From: Olsenella sp. oral taxon 807
GTDB lineage: Bacteria; Actinomycetota; Coriobacteriia; Coriobacteriales; Atopobiaceae
Direction: 5' to 3'
Length of the DNA: 64,000 nt
NCBI RefSeq assembly: GCF_001189515.2
Contig: NZ_CP012069.2
Span: 2,356,001-2,420,000, forward strand
Shown here: piece by piece, positions 23,712 to 33,424 of the stretch
How the letters are laid out: each line of letters begins with the position of its first letter
Numbering within the stretch: position 1 is the first letter of the stretch
Notes under the pieces: model-generated
The model's input: the letters and a program-made list of their open reading frames with translations, nothing else
Databases searched by the model: none
What the model was told of the DNA's origin: nothing
Translations under genes and position numbers: made by a program

Positions 23712-26700
23712 CTATCGCGTCCCGCCACCACGGTTTTTGCCGTGGCAGTTCTTGAACTTCTTGCCGCTGCCGCAGGGACAGAGGTCGTTGCGCTTTACGT
23801 TCGCGTAGGGGTCGGAGCTGTCGGCCTTGCGGTAGGTGGTGGGCTTACTTGGGGCAGGGTCTGGGGCCTTCGTCTGCGCAGTACCTGCCCCCTTTGGGGC
23901 GAGGCGGGCAGACATCCTGTTACTCCCCTGGTCACCGTCGACCTCGGCAGGACCGGAGTACTTCACCCCATGCAGGGCGTTATCACCCTCGGACTCGAGC
24001 TCTCGGGCTTGCGCGACAGGAGCAAGCTCTATCCTCAGAATGGTACGCAGAAAGTCCTCGTACATGGTGTTGACGAGCTCGGTAAAGGCGGCATAGGCCT
24101 CGGCCTTGTACTCGACAAGGGGATCACGCTGGCCAAAGCCCCTAAGCCCGATGCCAGCCCTGAGGTAGTCCATCTCCTGCAGGTAGGACATCCACCGCGT
24201 GTCGATGACGCGCAGCATGACCTGAGCTGAGAGGGCCTGCATCACGCCATCAGGGAGCTGGTCGGACTTCTCCGAATAGCAGCCGCTGACGAAGTGATCT
24301 ACGTGATCGATGACATCAATCTGATCAAGGTCATCGATATCGAACGGATCGCGACCCTCATCGTCACTAGGAACTGCTCTTACAGATTGACTAGAGGATA
24401 CCCCACCGTCCTCGTTTGTCGTGCCTATAGTCTTCGCGCTATCCTTTGACGCAACTAAAGATTTACCGCTGACGGAAATCTCATCCTCATCCCCTGCCTT
24501 GGGCGAAACGCTAAGCGGCTTTTTGCCGTCCTGGACGGATCGATCACCTTCGCCTGAAGCCACATTGGCTGGCTCCGACCCATCTGACTCCTCCTCGCCA
24601 TCCTTGCCATGAGTCTCCGCGTCACCGGAAGAGTCGGACTTCTCATCACCCTTTCCGGTTCCCGTGGGTTGCGACCCTGCATCCTCATCAGGGTCGGATA
24701 TGGAAGCTGCAGGACCATCGTCTGAACCATCCCCACGCTCTTCAGAGAGGTCCGACTCCCGGCCCTCCCGAGCATCCATCACTTCTGAGGAAACACCCTC
24801 GTCACGATCTTGTTCCTCACCAGCACGATCCAAGTCACTCCCGAACTCGGGCATGTCCTTGCGACCGGTGAGTCCCTCAACCCACCTGCGCAGGCCCACG
24901 AGGTCCCAGTCCTCGGGGTCCTGCCCCTCGGGACAGAGCTCCTCCACCTTGCGCCGCACGGTATCGTAGGTCACATCATTGATGTGGCCCAAGAGGTCCT
25001 TGCCGTCCAGAATCTTGTCGCGCTCCTCGTAGATGACCCGACGCTGCTCGTTCATCACGTCGTCGTAGTCGAGCACCTGCTTGCGCATGGCGAAATTTAT
25101 CTCCTCGACCTTGCGCTGGGCACTCTCGATGGCTCTGCTGACCAGCTTGGACTGGATGGGTACATCCGCAGGCATGTCGTAGCGTGCCATCATGGCGGCA
25201 ATTCTGTCCATGCGATCGCCGCCGAAGAGGCGCATGAGGTCGTCCTCAAGCGAGAGGTAGAACTGGGTCTCGCCCGGGTCGCCCTGGCGGCCGGAGCGTC
25301 CGCGCAGCTGGTTGTCGATGCGGCGGCTCTCGTGGCGCTCGGTGCCGATCACGCAGAGGCCGCCGGCCTTGAGGACGCGCTCCCTCTCGGCCTCGCAGAC
25401 CTTCCTAGCCTCCCCGAGGGCCTCCCCCCATTCCGCCTCGCTCGGCTCTCTGGGCTCCTCTCCCTCCTTGGCAGGACGAAAGTAGCCCCTCTCACGCAGC
25501 ATGTCGCGCGCGAGCTCGTCGGGGTTGCCGCCGAGGATGATGTCCGTGCCGCGACCGGCCATGTTTGTCGCTATCGTGACGGCACCCTCGCGGCCGGCCT
25601 GCGCCACGATCTGGGCCTCGCGCTCGTGGTGCTTGGCGTTCAGGACCTCGTGCCCACTCTTACCACTCTCATCGCTCTTACTGATACCGCGTTTATCAAG
25701 GATGCGCGAGAGCCGCTCGGAGCTCTCGATCGAGACGGTGCCCACGAGCACCGGCTGGCCCCGCCGGTGGCGCTCGGCGATGTCGTCAGCGACGGCGGCG
25801 AACTTCGCGTCCACGCCCTGGTAGACGAGGTCGGGGTTGTCCTTCCGGACCATGGGCTCGTGAGTCGGGATCGCCTGAACAGGCAGCTTGTAGATCTCCC
25901 TGAACTCGCTGTCCTCCGTCACGGCCGTGCCCGTCATGCCCGAGAGCTTGTCATAGAGACGGAAGTAGTTCTGCAGGGTGATGGTGGCGAGGGTCTGGTT
26001 CTCCTCCTTGACGAACACGCCCTCCTTGGCCTCGATGGCCTGGTGCAGTCCCTCGCTGTAGCGCCTCCCCTCCATGGCACGACCCGTGAACTCGTCGACT
26101 ATCTTGACCTCGCCGCCCACGACCATGTATTGCTGGTCACGGTGAAACAGGTACTGGGCCCTGAGCGCCTGCTGAAGGTGGTTGACCAGCTGGCCGGAGG
26201 GGTCCGAGTACAGATCGCCGATATCCAACCTCCGCTCTATCTTGCGCAGGCCCTCCTCGGTTGCCGCGATGGTGTGTTTGGCTTCGTCCATCTCGAAGTC
26301 AACGTCAGGGGCGAGACCGCGAACCGCCCGCGCGAAGTCCTTGTATGTGCTCGCAGACTTCGTACCGGCACCTGAGATGATGAGCGGCGTCCTCGCCTCG
26401 TCGATGAGGATGGAATCCACCTCGTCCACGATCGCGAAGGCGTGACCACGCTGCACGCGCTGGCCTGCCTGCGTAACCATATTGTCACGCAGGTAGTCGA
26501 AGCCGAACTCGCTGTTGGTACCATAGGTGATGTCAGCAGCATAGGCCGGTTTCTTGAGGTCGAGCCTCATGCCGTTCTGCAGGCAGCCCACGCTCATGCC
26601 CAAACGCTCGTAGATCCCACCCATCCACTCGCTGTCGCGTCTGGCAAGGTAATCATTCACGGTAACGACATGGACTCCCCCGGCCGGGATGGCATTGAGA

Positions 26701-27659
26701 TACGCCGCGAGCGGGGCAACGAGCGTCTTGCCCTCGCCGGTCTTCATCTCGGCGATCATGCCCCTGTGCAGAGTGATGCCGCCCATGATCTGCTCGTCGA
26801 AGTGACGCATCCCCAACGCCCTGCTCGAGGCCTCCCTCACGGCGGCGAAGGCCTCGGGGAGCAGCTCGTCGAGAGTCTCGCCACTCTTATATCGCTCCCT
26901 GAAGTACGAGGTCATGCCGTGTAGCTCCTCATCCGACATGGCTTCGAAGCGCTCCGCGAGGGCATTGACCTCCTCCGCAAGCTCCTCGAACTCCCTTAGC
27001 TGTTTATCTGCGCCAAGGGATAGGAGGCCCCTGAAAGAGCGAGCGATCAACCTAAGCGGACTTAGGATCACATCAAGCAGACGCTTCCATAGGTCACGAG
27101 AGCCCGGTGCCTTCTCTTTGACCTCGGTGCTGCCCTGCCCGTCACGACCCTTTTGGACAAGGCCAGTGGCCTTATCCTTATCAGAAGGCGCGGTGCCCTC
27201 CTGCCCGTCCTCGGCAGTCGACTCGATAGCGTCTGGCCCTTCTCCGGCCTCACTATCATTGGTCAGGCCAGGCTTCTCGTTCCCCTTAACTTTCGAAGGC
27301 CTCTGTTCCTCGTCCCCACCGGGACTACCTTCCGGGTTACCTCTATCCTCCCCAGAGGAACCCAACTCCTGGTTCTTAGACATGTGCGTCGAACCGGCGG
27401 AAGCATCGCTACTCCCCTTCTCTCCACCATCCTGCGCCTCACCCTCATGATCCGGTGAATTCTTCGCACCATCCGAGACAGAGGAAAGACCTACGTTCTT
27501 TTTCTGAGACCTCGACTCACCAGGTAGGCCAGACTTCGCGTCCCCGTTATCATTGTCGTTTACGCCATCACCCGGCTTTTGCTCTTTCATAGCAACACCC
27601 GACACGGGCTTTCCCCCATAATGGTCAGACTCTTTTTTCTTCGGGGCGCGCCCACCCAT
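23712..27659 (-). CDS. secA: Housekeeping preprotein translocase ATPase SecA, oversized
   Basis: 1315 aa against about 850-950 for usual SecA. ATG 27659 has AGGAGG upstream. Residues 1-~215 are a Ser/Gly/Asp/Glu-rich extension. The motor then has Walker A MKTGEGKT (~306-312), DEVD Walker B (~412-415), VDEFTGR (~521-527), NMAGRGTDI (~699-707) and motif VI QLRGRSGRQGDPG (~784-796). A second disordered acidic insert of ~160 residues (~945-1103) interrupts the helical-wing region before the two-helix finger (MLRVIDTRWMSYLQEMDYLR). The C-terminus has the SEC-C zinc motif CPCGSGKKFKNCH. It drives proteins through SecYEG. Extension and insert are AT-richer than the motor. Confidence 0.95.
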   Translation of the reverse strand: MGGRAPKKKESDHYGGKPVSGVAMKEQKPGDGVNDNDNGDAKSGLPGESRSQKKNVGLSSVSDGAKNSPDHEGEAQDGGEKGSSDASAGSTHMSKNQELGSSGEDRGNPEGSPGGDEEQRPSKVKGNEKPGLTNDSEAGEGPDAIESTAEDGQEGTAPSDKDKATGLVQKGRDGQGSTEVKEKAPGSRDLWKRLLDVILSPLRLIARSFRGLLSLGADKQLREFEELAEEVNALAERFEAMSDEELHGMTSYFRERYKSGETLDELLPEAFAAVREASSRALGMRHFDEQIMGGITLHRGMIAEMKTGEGKTLVAPLAAYLNAIPAGGVHVVTVNDYLARRDSEWMGGIYERLGMSVGCLQNGMRLDLKKPAYAADITYGTNSEFGFDYLRDNMVTQAGQRVQRGHAFAIVDEVDSILIDEARTPLIISGAGTKSASTYKDFARAVRGLAPDVDFEMDEAKHTIAATEEGLRKIERRLDIGDLYSDPSGQLVNHLQQALRAQYLFHRDQQYMVVGGEVKIVDEFTGRAMEGRRYSEGLHQAIEAKEGVFVKEENQTLATITLQNYFRLYDKLSGMTGTAVTEDSEFREIYKLPVQAIPTHEPMVRKDNPDLVYQGVDAKFAAVADDIAERHRRGQPVLVGTVSIESSERLSRILDKRGISKSDESGKSGHEVLNAKHHEREAQIVAQAGREGAVTIATNMAGRGTDIILGGNPDELARDMLRERGYFRPAKEGEEPREPSEAEWGEALGEARKVCEAERERVLKAGGLCVIGTERHESRRIDNQLRGRSGRQGDPGETQFYLSLEDDLMRLFGGDRMDRIAAMMARYDMPADVPIQSKLVSRAIESAQRKVEEINFAMRKQVLDYDDVMNEQRRVIYEERDKILDGKDLLGHINDVTYDTVRRKVEELCPEGQDPEDWDLVGLRRWVEGLTGRKDMPEFGSDLDRAGEEQDRDEGVSSEVMDAREGRESDLSEERGDGSDDGPAASISDPDEDAGSQPTGTGKGDEKSDSSGDAETHGKDGEEESDGSEPANVASGEGDRSVQDGKKPLSVSPKAGDEDEISVSGKSLVASKDSAKTIGTTNEDGGVSSSQSVRAVPSDDEGRDPFDIDDLDQIDVIDHVDHFVSGCYSEKSDQLPDGVMQALSAQVMLRVIDTRWMSYLQEMDYLRAGIGLRGFGQRDPLVEYKAEAYAAFTELVNTMYEDFLRTILRIELAPVAQARELESEGDNALHGVKYSGPAEVDGDQGSNRMSARLAPKGAGTAQTKAPDPAPSKPTTYRKADSSDPYANVKRNDLCPCGSGKKFKNCHGKNRGGGTR

Positions 27660-28166
27660 CTATCTAACCTCCTGCTACCAGTGCCAATATAAACAAAAAA
27701 ATTAATTATTGCGTCATGCGATTCTGCCCAAACAGGTCTAATGGTAACCAGTCCTTAGTGTCGTACCGGTTTCTCCTCTTGATTTTTCCATTGCCCAGCT
27801 TTACCCACTATTGAGCATAGGGCCTACCCCACCTTCATTGGTGAGGTCCCATACCGCCTTCTTGGGCTGGTACAATTTTGCGAGTATCCAGAGATTAATC
27901 AAGCTACCTGTCATCTCATCACCCCGTGTTTTATCTGGGGCCGATTGTCCCGCTAGAAGTTCATATTAATAAACTCCACAGATCCAAGTGCTCCTAGTCT
28001 TGCCCAACATGCAATTCGCACCTGCAGACCGCCAGAAAACTCACCCCAACACCCCATGGAGTCAAGCGTATCAGTAGGACCGATAAGGATTTGGGTGCAG
28101 CTGTCTCTGCACAGGCGCTCATCGCACTCGGGCGACTACTCACGTGCACGAGCGCAACAGGTCGCG
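27660..28166. other. Gap upstream of secA
   Basis: AT-rich near 27690-27720, with a TTTATATTGG stretch that could supply a -10 for secA on the minus strand and the AGGAGG ribosome-binding site. The rest holds no convincing gene; short reading frames lack start signals and family resemblance. Confidence 0.5.
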
Positions 28167-29573
28167 TCACCCCTCCTTGTCACTAGATGACACATTGGCA
28201 GAGATGTCCGCACCCTCAGGCAAAGACCGCTCCTTCGAGAGATCCCCGGACCCACCGTTCACGCCGGAAGGCGAGCTGCCGCCGTCAGGCGAACCTGCGC
28301 CCTCAGGAGAATGCGCTGCCTCGGCGGAGGAGCCGGGCCCATCATCTGCCCCGATAAGCGAGTCACCGCTGCCAAAGAGGTTCCTCATCTCATCATGCAT
28401 GTCTTTGGGCACTGCTTTCCAGTTCTCCCTGAACACCTTCTCGCTCGAGAGATCGTCATCTCCACCCGACCGGACCGAGCCATCGGGTGAACTAACGACG
28501 GGAAGCGCATCCTTCTGGGACTGATCGATGTTCTTGCCCTGATCCTCACCGCTCACTCTCGGCTCAGATGGGACGCTCTGCCCATGGAAGGGTGGCCTGC
28601 CCACCATCAGGCGAAATGCCATGGCCCACATGGCGAAGTCATCTGCCTGGGAAAGAACCGCACAAGGCTGCTTGCCCTGGTCGATTGCCTCCTTGATCGA
28701 TCCCCTAAAGGAAGGGTCGATATAGTCGAACATGTGGCTCGCCTTCGCATCCTTACCTAGGATAATCTGCGACGCGGGCTCATCTTGCCCCTCTGGCAGA
28801 TAGAGCGCCGCCATGCTGAAGCCGAGCCTCACCTCGTTCGTCTTTGGGTCATAGAAGATGTTCGAGCTATCGTAGCAGCCGTAGCCATAGCCACAGGTGC
28901 GAAGCTGCCCCCAAGCCTTCACCAACGATCGCGCCAACGCGATGCGGGAGTCGCGTTGATCGGCGGCCTCCCTCCCAAGCTTGAGGAGCGACTGGTCATC
29001 ATCAGGATTTACCATCAGCTCCGAGAGCGGACGAAGCCGCTTGGCGTCAGGTTCAAGGGGAAAGACGAGATAGCCCTGCTCCTTATCGTGTGTCATCGCC
29101 ACATCGACAGGCCAGGCAGAGTAGGATTGCATCGAATGCTCCGGCACACCACGCTCCCACCATGCTGGATGGCCTTTGGGGGCGCGCTCTTCGCTATCTA
29201 TGATGATGCTGTTCCAGTGTTGCAGTACCTTGCGTCGCTCCTTCCGCTCGAGCTCGCGTTGTTCTTGTTGCTCTCGGCTCTCATGCTGCTCCTGAGACCC
29301 GGACGTCACATGCTCCTCTGGGGGAACATACGGGATGCGAAACAGGGAGTCGATCGGAACGAGGTAGAGACGCTTCCCGACAAGGGGCGCTCCGATCTGC
29401 GGAGGTTCACTGGACTTTTGCACGGCCTCCACAAGCTGGTGCTCGCCACCAAAGGCGGAGACGGTCTTGTTGCGCCTGACATAGCTGAGGTGCGGCATGT
29501 ATGTCACGCTGATAAGGCCATTACCCCTAGCGCCGGGATTAGCAGACACTTCATCCTCCTTCGTTGGCAGCAA
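28167..29573 (-). CDS. Pseudokinase-like protein with low-complexity tail
   Basis: 468 aa, no certain family. Residues ~210-330 recall the C-lobe of a Ser/Thr-kinase fold: YDSSNIFYDPKTNEVRLGFS at the catalytic/DFG position, FDYIDPSFRGS as an APE-like loop, and SQADDFAMWAMAFRLMVGRPPFHG like the D-W-S-x-G region. HRD and DFG are not intact, so if related it is a pseudokinase. The last ~130 residues are Ser/Gly/Pro/Asp-rich, like the SecA extension next door. A charged helix rich in EQ/ER lies at ~95-115. No signal peptide. The kinase link is inference. Confidence 0.5.
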   Translation of the reverse strand: MLPTKEDEVSANPGARGNGLISVTYMPHLSYVRRNKTVSAFGGEHQLVEAVQKSSEPPQIGAPLVGKRLYLVPIDSLFRIPYVPPEEHVTSGSQEQHESREQQEQRELERKERRKVLQHWNSIIIDSEERAPKGHPAWWERGVPEHSMQSYSAWPVDVAMTHDKEQGYLVFPLEPDAKRLRPLSELMVNPDDDQSLLKLGREAADQRDSRIALARSLVKAWGQLRTCGYGYGCYDSSNIFYDPKTNEVRLGFSMAALYLPEGQDEPASQIILGKDAKASHMFDYIDPSFRGSIKEAIDQGKQPCAVLSQADDFAMWAMAFRLMVGRPPFHGQSVPSEPRVSGEDQGKNIDQSQKDALPVVSSPDGSVRSGGDDDLSSEKVFRENWKAVPKDMHDEMRNLFGSGDSLIGADDGPGSSAEAAHSPEGAGSPDGGSSPSGVNGGSGDLSKERSLPEGADISANVSSSDKEG

Positions 29574-29901
29574 AACAAACGCTGGTACAGCTCAGCTTGG
29601 ACGGCAGGATGCCGAGCCAATCCTCACGGGACTATCTTTCATGACCGAAGGCCCGCCCATAGCCTTCCTATCTTAGGTCGTCCGTCCGATAGAGTCAACG
29701 TCATCCGATATGGTCCGCCCCCATTGGCGTCGCTGTCAGTTCACGTGCGCTGAGTTGGGCAATCTATGGGCGGCCATGCGGCAGCAGAGGGAGTCGCGTC
29801 ACCCGGCTGGTCGTAGAGATCCCAAAGGCGTCCACGCCCGTGCGAGCGCCCATCGATCCATGGCATACACGACACGCGTGAAGACCCGATCGTAACGCTC
29901 G

Positions 29902-30008
29902 ATCCTGATAACGACCTTAGCGTCGAAGCAGAGACCTTACCGCATTGATATACAATGGAGCGCGTAGCGCACGCTCTTTTGCCTTAGACGCAAGTGGGGA
30001 GGACTACC
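29902..30008 (+). promoter_or_regulatory. Sel1 gene 1 promoter region (duplicated)
   Basis: About 100 bp identical to the region before the second Sel1 gene (36042-36145). It contains TATACAAT at 29949-29956, an adjacent GCGCGTAGCGC dyad and the ribosome-binding site GGGGAGGA. No good -35 box is seen. The identity continues into the first ~70 bases of coding sequence. Confidence 0.65.
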
Positions 30009-31247
30009 ATGGACGCAAACGCCGACGAGGCCACGGATATCGCCCGAGAGGGACATCGCGCATATGAGAGGGGAGACTACGACGGGGCCTCCTACCTGTA
30101 CCGCCTGTACAGGCTCGCTGCCGACCAAGGAGACGCCGATGCGCAGTACAACCTGGGCACCATGTACGCAGTGGGTCTCGAGGTGGAGCAGAACGATGCC
30201 GAAGCCTTCCGATGGCGCTGGCTCGCTGCCAACCAGGGCCACGCCCATGGGCAGTTCGCCCTAGGCGTCATGTACGAGAGGGGCTGCGGCGTGGAGCGGA
30301 ACTACGCCGAGGCCTGCCGATGGTACCGGCTCGCTGCCGACCAGGGCCACGCCAAGGCACAGTTCAACCTGGGCGTCATGTACGTGAACGGCTGCGGGGT
30401 GGAGCAGAGCGATGCCGAGGCCTTCCGCCTGTTTCGGGAGGCGGCCAACCAGGGATGCGCCGATGCGCAGTGCAACGTGGGCGCCATATACGCGGTGGGT
30501 CTCGGGGTGGAGCAGAGCGATGCCGAGGCCTGCCGATGGTACCGGGAGGCGGCCGACCAGGGCCACGCCCAGGCGCAGTACAACCTGGGCGTCATGTACG
30601 AGGAGGGCTGCGGGGTGGAGCAGAGCGATGCCGAGGCCTGCCGATGGTACCGGGAGGCGGCCGACCAAGGCCACGCCAGGGCACAGTGCAACCTGGGCGT
30701 CATGTACGAGGAGGGCCGCGGGGTGGAGCGGAACTACGCCGAGGCCTTCCGATGGCGCCGGCTCGCTGCCGACCAGGGCCACGCCCAGGCACAGTTCAAC
30801 TTGGGCGTCATGTACATGATGGGCTGCGGCGTGGAGAAGAGCGATGCCGAGGCCTGCCGATGGTACCGGGAGGCGGCCGACCAGGGCCACGCCGGGGCAC
30901 AGTCTAACTTGGGCATCATGTACGAGGAGGGCCGCGGGGTGGGGCAGAACTACGCGGAGGCCTTCCGTCTGTTTCGGGAGGCGGCCAACCAGGGATGCGC
31001 CGATGCGCAGTACAACTTGGGCGTCATGTACGCGATGGGGCGCGGAATGGAGCAGAGCGATGTCAAGGCCTTCCTCCTGTTCGGGATGGCGGCCAACCAG
31101 GGCCACGCCCAGGCGCAGTACAACCTGGGCGTCATGTACGAGAGGGGGCGCGGGGTGAGGCAGGACTACGTGAAGGCCTTCCTCCTGTTCGAGATGGCGG
31201 CCAACCAGGGCCACGCCCTAGCGCAGCGGCGGCTTGGCAGCGTATGA
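30009..31247 (+). CDS. Sel1-repeat protein 1
   Basis: 412 aa from ATG 30009. After a 30-residue start (MDANADEATDIAREGHRAYE), about ten to eleven 36-residue Sel1-like repeats follow, each like A-Q-x-NLGVMY-x-x-G-x-GV-x-Q-x-x-x-EA-x-R-x-x-x-x-AA-x-QG. Such alpha-solenoids act as protein-protein scaffolds. No signal peptide is visible. The frame ends at TGA just where the next repeat (GSMYESG in gene 2) should begin, because of a small deletion, so the C-terminal repeat is lost. Repeats are nearly identical at DNA level, allowing slippage. Confidence 0.85.
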   Translation: MDANADEATDIAREGHRAYERGDYDGASYLYRLYRLAADQGDADAQYNLGTMYAVGLEVEQNDAEAFRWRWLAANQGHAHGQFALGVMYERGCGVERNYAEACRWYRLAADQGHAKAQFNLGVMYVNGCGVEQSDAEAFRLFREAANQGCADAQCNVGAIYAVGLGVEQSDAEACRWYREAADQGHAQAQYNLGVMYEEGCGVEQSDAEACRWYREAADQGHARAQCNLGVMYEEGRGVERNYAEAFRWRRLAADQGHAQAQFNLGVMYMMGCGVEKSDAEACRWYREAADQGHAGAQSNLGIMYEEGRGVGQNYAEAFRLFREAANQGCADAQYNLGVMYAMGRGMEQSDVKAFLLFGMAANQGHAQAQYNLGVMYERGRGVRQDYVKAFLLFEMAANQGHALAQRRLGSV

Positions 31248-31359
31248 GTTCGGTCGGGGCTTTGAGAAGAGCATCGCCATGACCCTCTATTGGTACGAGC
31301 AGGCCGCCAGTCAGGGGGACCCATTTGCCTAGGAAGCCCTGCGCTCGATGAAGCCGTAG
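31248..31359 (+). pseudogene. Decayed last Sel1 repeat of gene 1
   Basis: Sequence after the TGA still resembles the end of Sel1 gene 2 (SIAMTLYWYEQAASQGDP, ALRSMKP) but in another frame, and it contains a second internal TAG. It marks a frameshift near 31240 that removed the original C-terminus. Confidence 0.7.
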
Positions 31360-31896
31360 CGGGGACGAGAGGTATCGGCCCAGACTTTTCAGGAAGTGAA
31401 TGCGGACAACCTCTGCTCAGCAACGTGATGCTGTATGCTGCCGAGAGGTGAGTGTCTTGCGCAAGATCGACGCATGATTCCCCGCTCACGGCATCAGCGG
31501 TATCGTCTCGTGGCATGTCGTCGCGTTGATCCTCTCTCTTGTCCCCTATCACGCCTTTTTCGCCCAAGATTGATCACGGGAAATGCAACGGATGCCCCCG
31601 TGGCCATCGCGAGAAGGCAGGGCCATGTTCCGCCTATCCAGGCGGCGTTGACGTCCCTGCGGAATGCGCGGCCCCACGCGAGATCCTCGCCCCCATCGTG
31701 AGCGCCCACGCATGTCGTCGAGACGAGAGGTGTTCCTGGGACCATCGGTCTCGATGAGCATACAGCCAGCTGCGGCGGCGCGGCCCCTCGCCTCGCCGAG
31801 CTGCTCCTGAGGGACATCCCCGCCCCAGCGCAGACTTGCCAAGCCCCAAGGACTATCCCGAGCTTTGGGTTACCTGACTGTCAAATAACTCTTTAC
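31360..31896. other. No intact gene; possible decayed minus-strand ORF
   Basis: A minus-strand frame at 31549-31842 begins in a protein-like way (VPQEQLGEARGRAAAAGCMLIETDG), but the reading soon becomes Arg-rich. This looks like a frameshifted remnant that I cannot assign. Confidence 0.35.
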
Positions 31897-31925
31897 TTTC
31901 ATTTCGATTTATGAGTAAAATGAAA
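31897..31925. promoter_or_regulatory. Inverted repeat upstream of AbiE-like operon
   Basis: TTTCATTT (31897-31904) and AAATGAAA (31918-31925) form a perfect 8-bp inverted repeat, 24 bp before the GTG start of the antitoxin-like gene, in an AT-rich stretch. AbiEi antitoxins repress their own operon by binding inverted repeats, so this is a likely operator. Confidence 0.55.
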
Positions 31926-31949
31926 CAGAAATGATTGGGGTGATGTGTC

Positions 31950-32966
31950 GTGACGTTAAATGCGCCGATAGACGGGGTCAACTTGCCCCTGAGGACCAGT
32001 GAAGACCCCATTGCCCAAAAGCTGCCGAGAATATACCTCGAGCTCTTCGACGTGCTCGCCGCCCAGCTCGGGGAAAGCGAGCAGGGCCGCTTCACCTTGG
32101 TCGTAGCCAAGGAGCCCCCGACCGTCATTGACGCGCGCAACCTGGCCTATGCCGTCGGGCGCGTGAGCGCGAGACCCATGGTCATACGCTGGGAGGGCAT
32201 GGACCGTGGCATGATGCGGGCGCTCGAGTCGGAGGGTATCGCCTACATCCGCGACGCAGCTGACGCGTACCTGCCCTTCATGGGCATCAAGGTCTCCTCG
32301 GGGCTTGATGCGCCCGAGCCGCGCCCGCTCTCCGCGCAGGCACAGCGCATCGTGCTCAACCTGATCTCCGGGCGCTGGGACGGGCTCACGGCTGGGGAGC
32401 TCGCCTCGCTCTGCGGAAGGAGCCGTCCCAGCGTGAGCAAGTACCTCTCCGAGATCCAGGCGATCGCGCCCGGCCTCGTGAGGAGCCGGGGGAAGAGCCG
32501 TGTGCTGCGCAACCCCGGCCATCCGGTCGAGGACCTGCTGGACGGGTTCGAGGGGTACCTCTCCAGCCCGGTTGAGCGCAGGGTCAGGATGGCCATCCGG
32601 CCCGACGTAGCAACCCTCGGCGATGCCGGCGCGCTGCTCGCGGGAAAGACCGCCCTCGCGTTCTTCTCGGACCTCGCGCACGATGATGGGAGGACGACCG
32701 TCGCTATGGACAAGGCCGGCCTGGAGAGGTTTCGCGACGCCTTGGGGGACTCCTGGGTCGAAGCCCCCTGGTACGAGCCTTGCCCGCTCGAGGTTGAGCT
32801 GTGGGCATACCCCATAGATGCGCCGTCTGATGTCTCCGTCGTCGCGAGCGGCCTGAGGAGCGTAGACGCGCTCAGTCTCTATGTCGAGTGTTCGAAAAGG
32901 GACACCGACGACATCCGGCTCCTGGATGCCGTCGACCAGCTGAGGGAGAGGATATGCCAGTTGTGA
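31950..32966 (+). CDS. AbiEi-like winged-helix antitoxin
   Basis: 338 aa from GTG 31950. Residues ~1-120 form an alpha/beta domain. Residues ~128-185 are a winged helix (RIVLNLISGRWDGLTAGELASLCGRSRPSVSKYLSEIQ), followed by a C-terminal domain similar in layout to AbiEi-type antitoxins. It overlaps the nucleotidyltransferase gene by 13 nt, as antitoxin-toxin pairs do. In type IV AbiE systems this protein represses transcription and counters the toxin. Assignment rests on gene order and the partner; a stand-alone regulator is possible. Confidence 0.65.
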   Translation: MTLNAPIDGVNLPLRTSEDPIAQKLPRIYLELFDVLAAQLGESEQGRFTLVVAKEPPTVIDARNLAYAVGRVSARPMVIRWEGMDRGMMRALESEGIAYIRDAADAYLPFMGIKVSSGLDAPEPRPLSAQAQRIVLNLISGRWDGLTAGELASLCGRSRPSVSKYLSEIQAIAPGLVRSRGKSRVLRNPGHPVEDLLDGFEGYLSSPVERRVRMAIRPDVATLGDAGALLAGKTALAFFSDLAHDDGRTTVAMDKAGLERFRDALGDSWVEAPWYEPCPLEVELWAYPIDAPSDVSVVASGLRSVDALSLYVECSKRDTDDIRLLDAVDQLRERICQL

Positions 32967-33424
32967 GGGGAGTTGAGAGGTTCGCGCAGGCCATGTCGGC
33001 CCACGCGGACGACTACGTGCTGATCGGAGGCGGCGCCTGCAGTATCCTCTTCGACGAGGCGGGGCAGAGCTTCAGGGCCACCGATGACCTCGACGTGGTC
33101 GTCGCCGACGGCTCAAACGCCGGCTTCGCCCGCGCCCTGTGGGCATTCGTCGCCGAGGGCGGCTACGAGGCCGGGACTCGCCCGACCGGGAGGAGCACCT
33201 ACTACCGCTTCCGGCTGCCGGAGGGTAGCCGGAACATCGCCAGCTATCCGGCGCAGATTGAGCTCTTCGCACGGCGCCCGGACTTCCCGCTCTCGAGCGA
33301 GGCGAGCGAGGTCGCGCCTCTGCCCTTCGACGAGACGGTGTCGAGCCTCTCGGCCATCATCCTGGACGATGAGTGCTACGAGTTCATTCGCGACAACGCA
33401 ATTCCCACCGCAGTCCCGGCGTGA
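32954..33424 (+). CDS. AbiEii-like nucleotidyltransferase toxin, N-terminal part
   Basis: 156 aa from ATG 32954. The nucleotidyltransferase signature is clear: YVLIGGGACS at ~21-30 and FRATDDLDVVV at ~40-50, where D45 and D47 would bind metal. The reading stops after EFIRDNAIPTAVPA. The normal C-terminal helical region of this family continues in a second frame in the next ORF, so the gene looks split by a frameshift. The family transfers nucleotides and blocks growth in phage-defence AbiE systems. Confidence 0.7.
   Translation: MPVVRGVERFAQAMSAHADDYVLIGGGACSILFDEAGQSFRATDDLDVVVADGSNAGFARALWAFVAEGGYEAGTRPTGRSTYYRFRLPEGSRNIASYPAQIELFARRPDFPLSSEASEVAPLPFDETVSSLSAIILDDECYEFIRDNAIPTAVPA

Noticed and set aside
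24810-26375. Plus-strand ORF of 521 codons
   Set aside because: Entirely antisense to secA, whose motifs are unmistakable; the plus-strand product resembles no family.
30261-31214. Minus-strand ORF with repeated HDAQV units
   Set aside because: Mirror of the Sel1 repeats on the other strand; the repetitiveness comes from the plus-strand gene.
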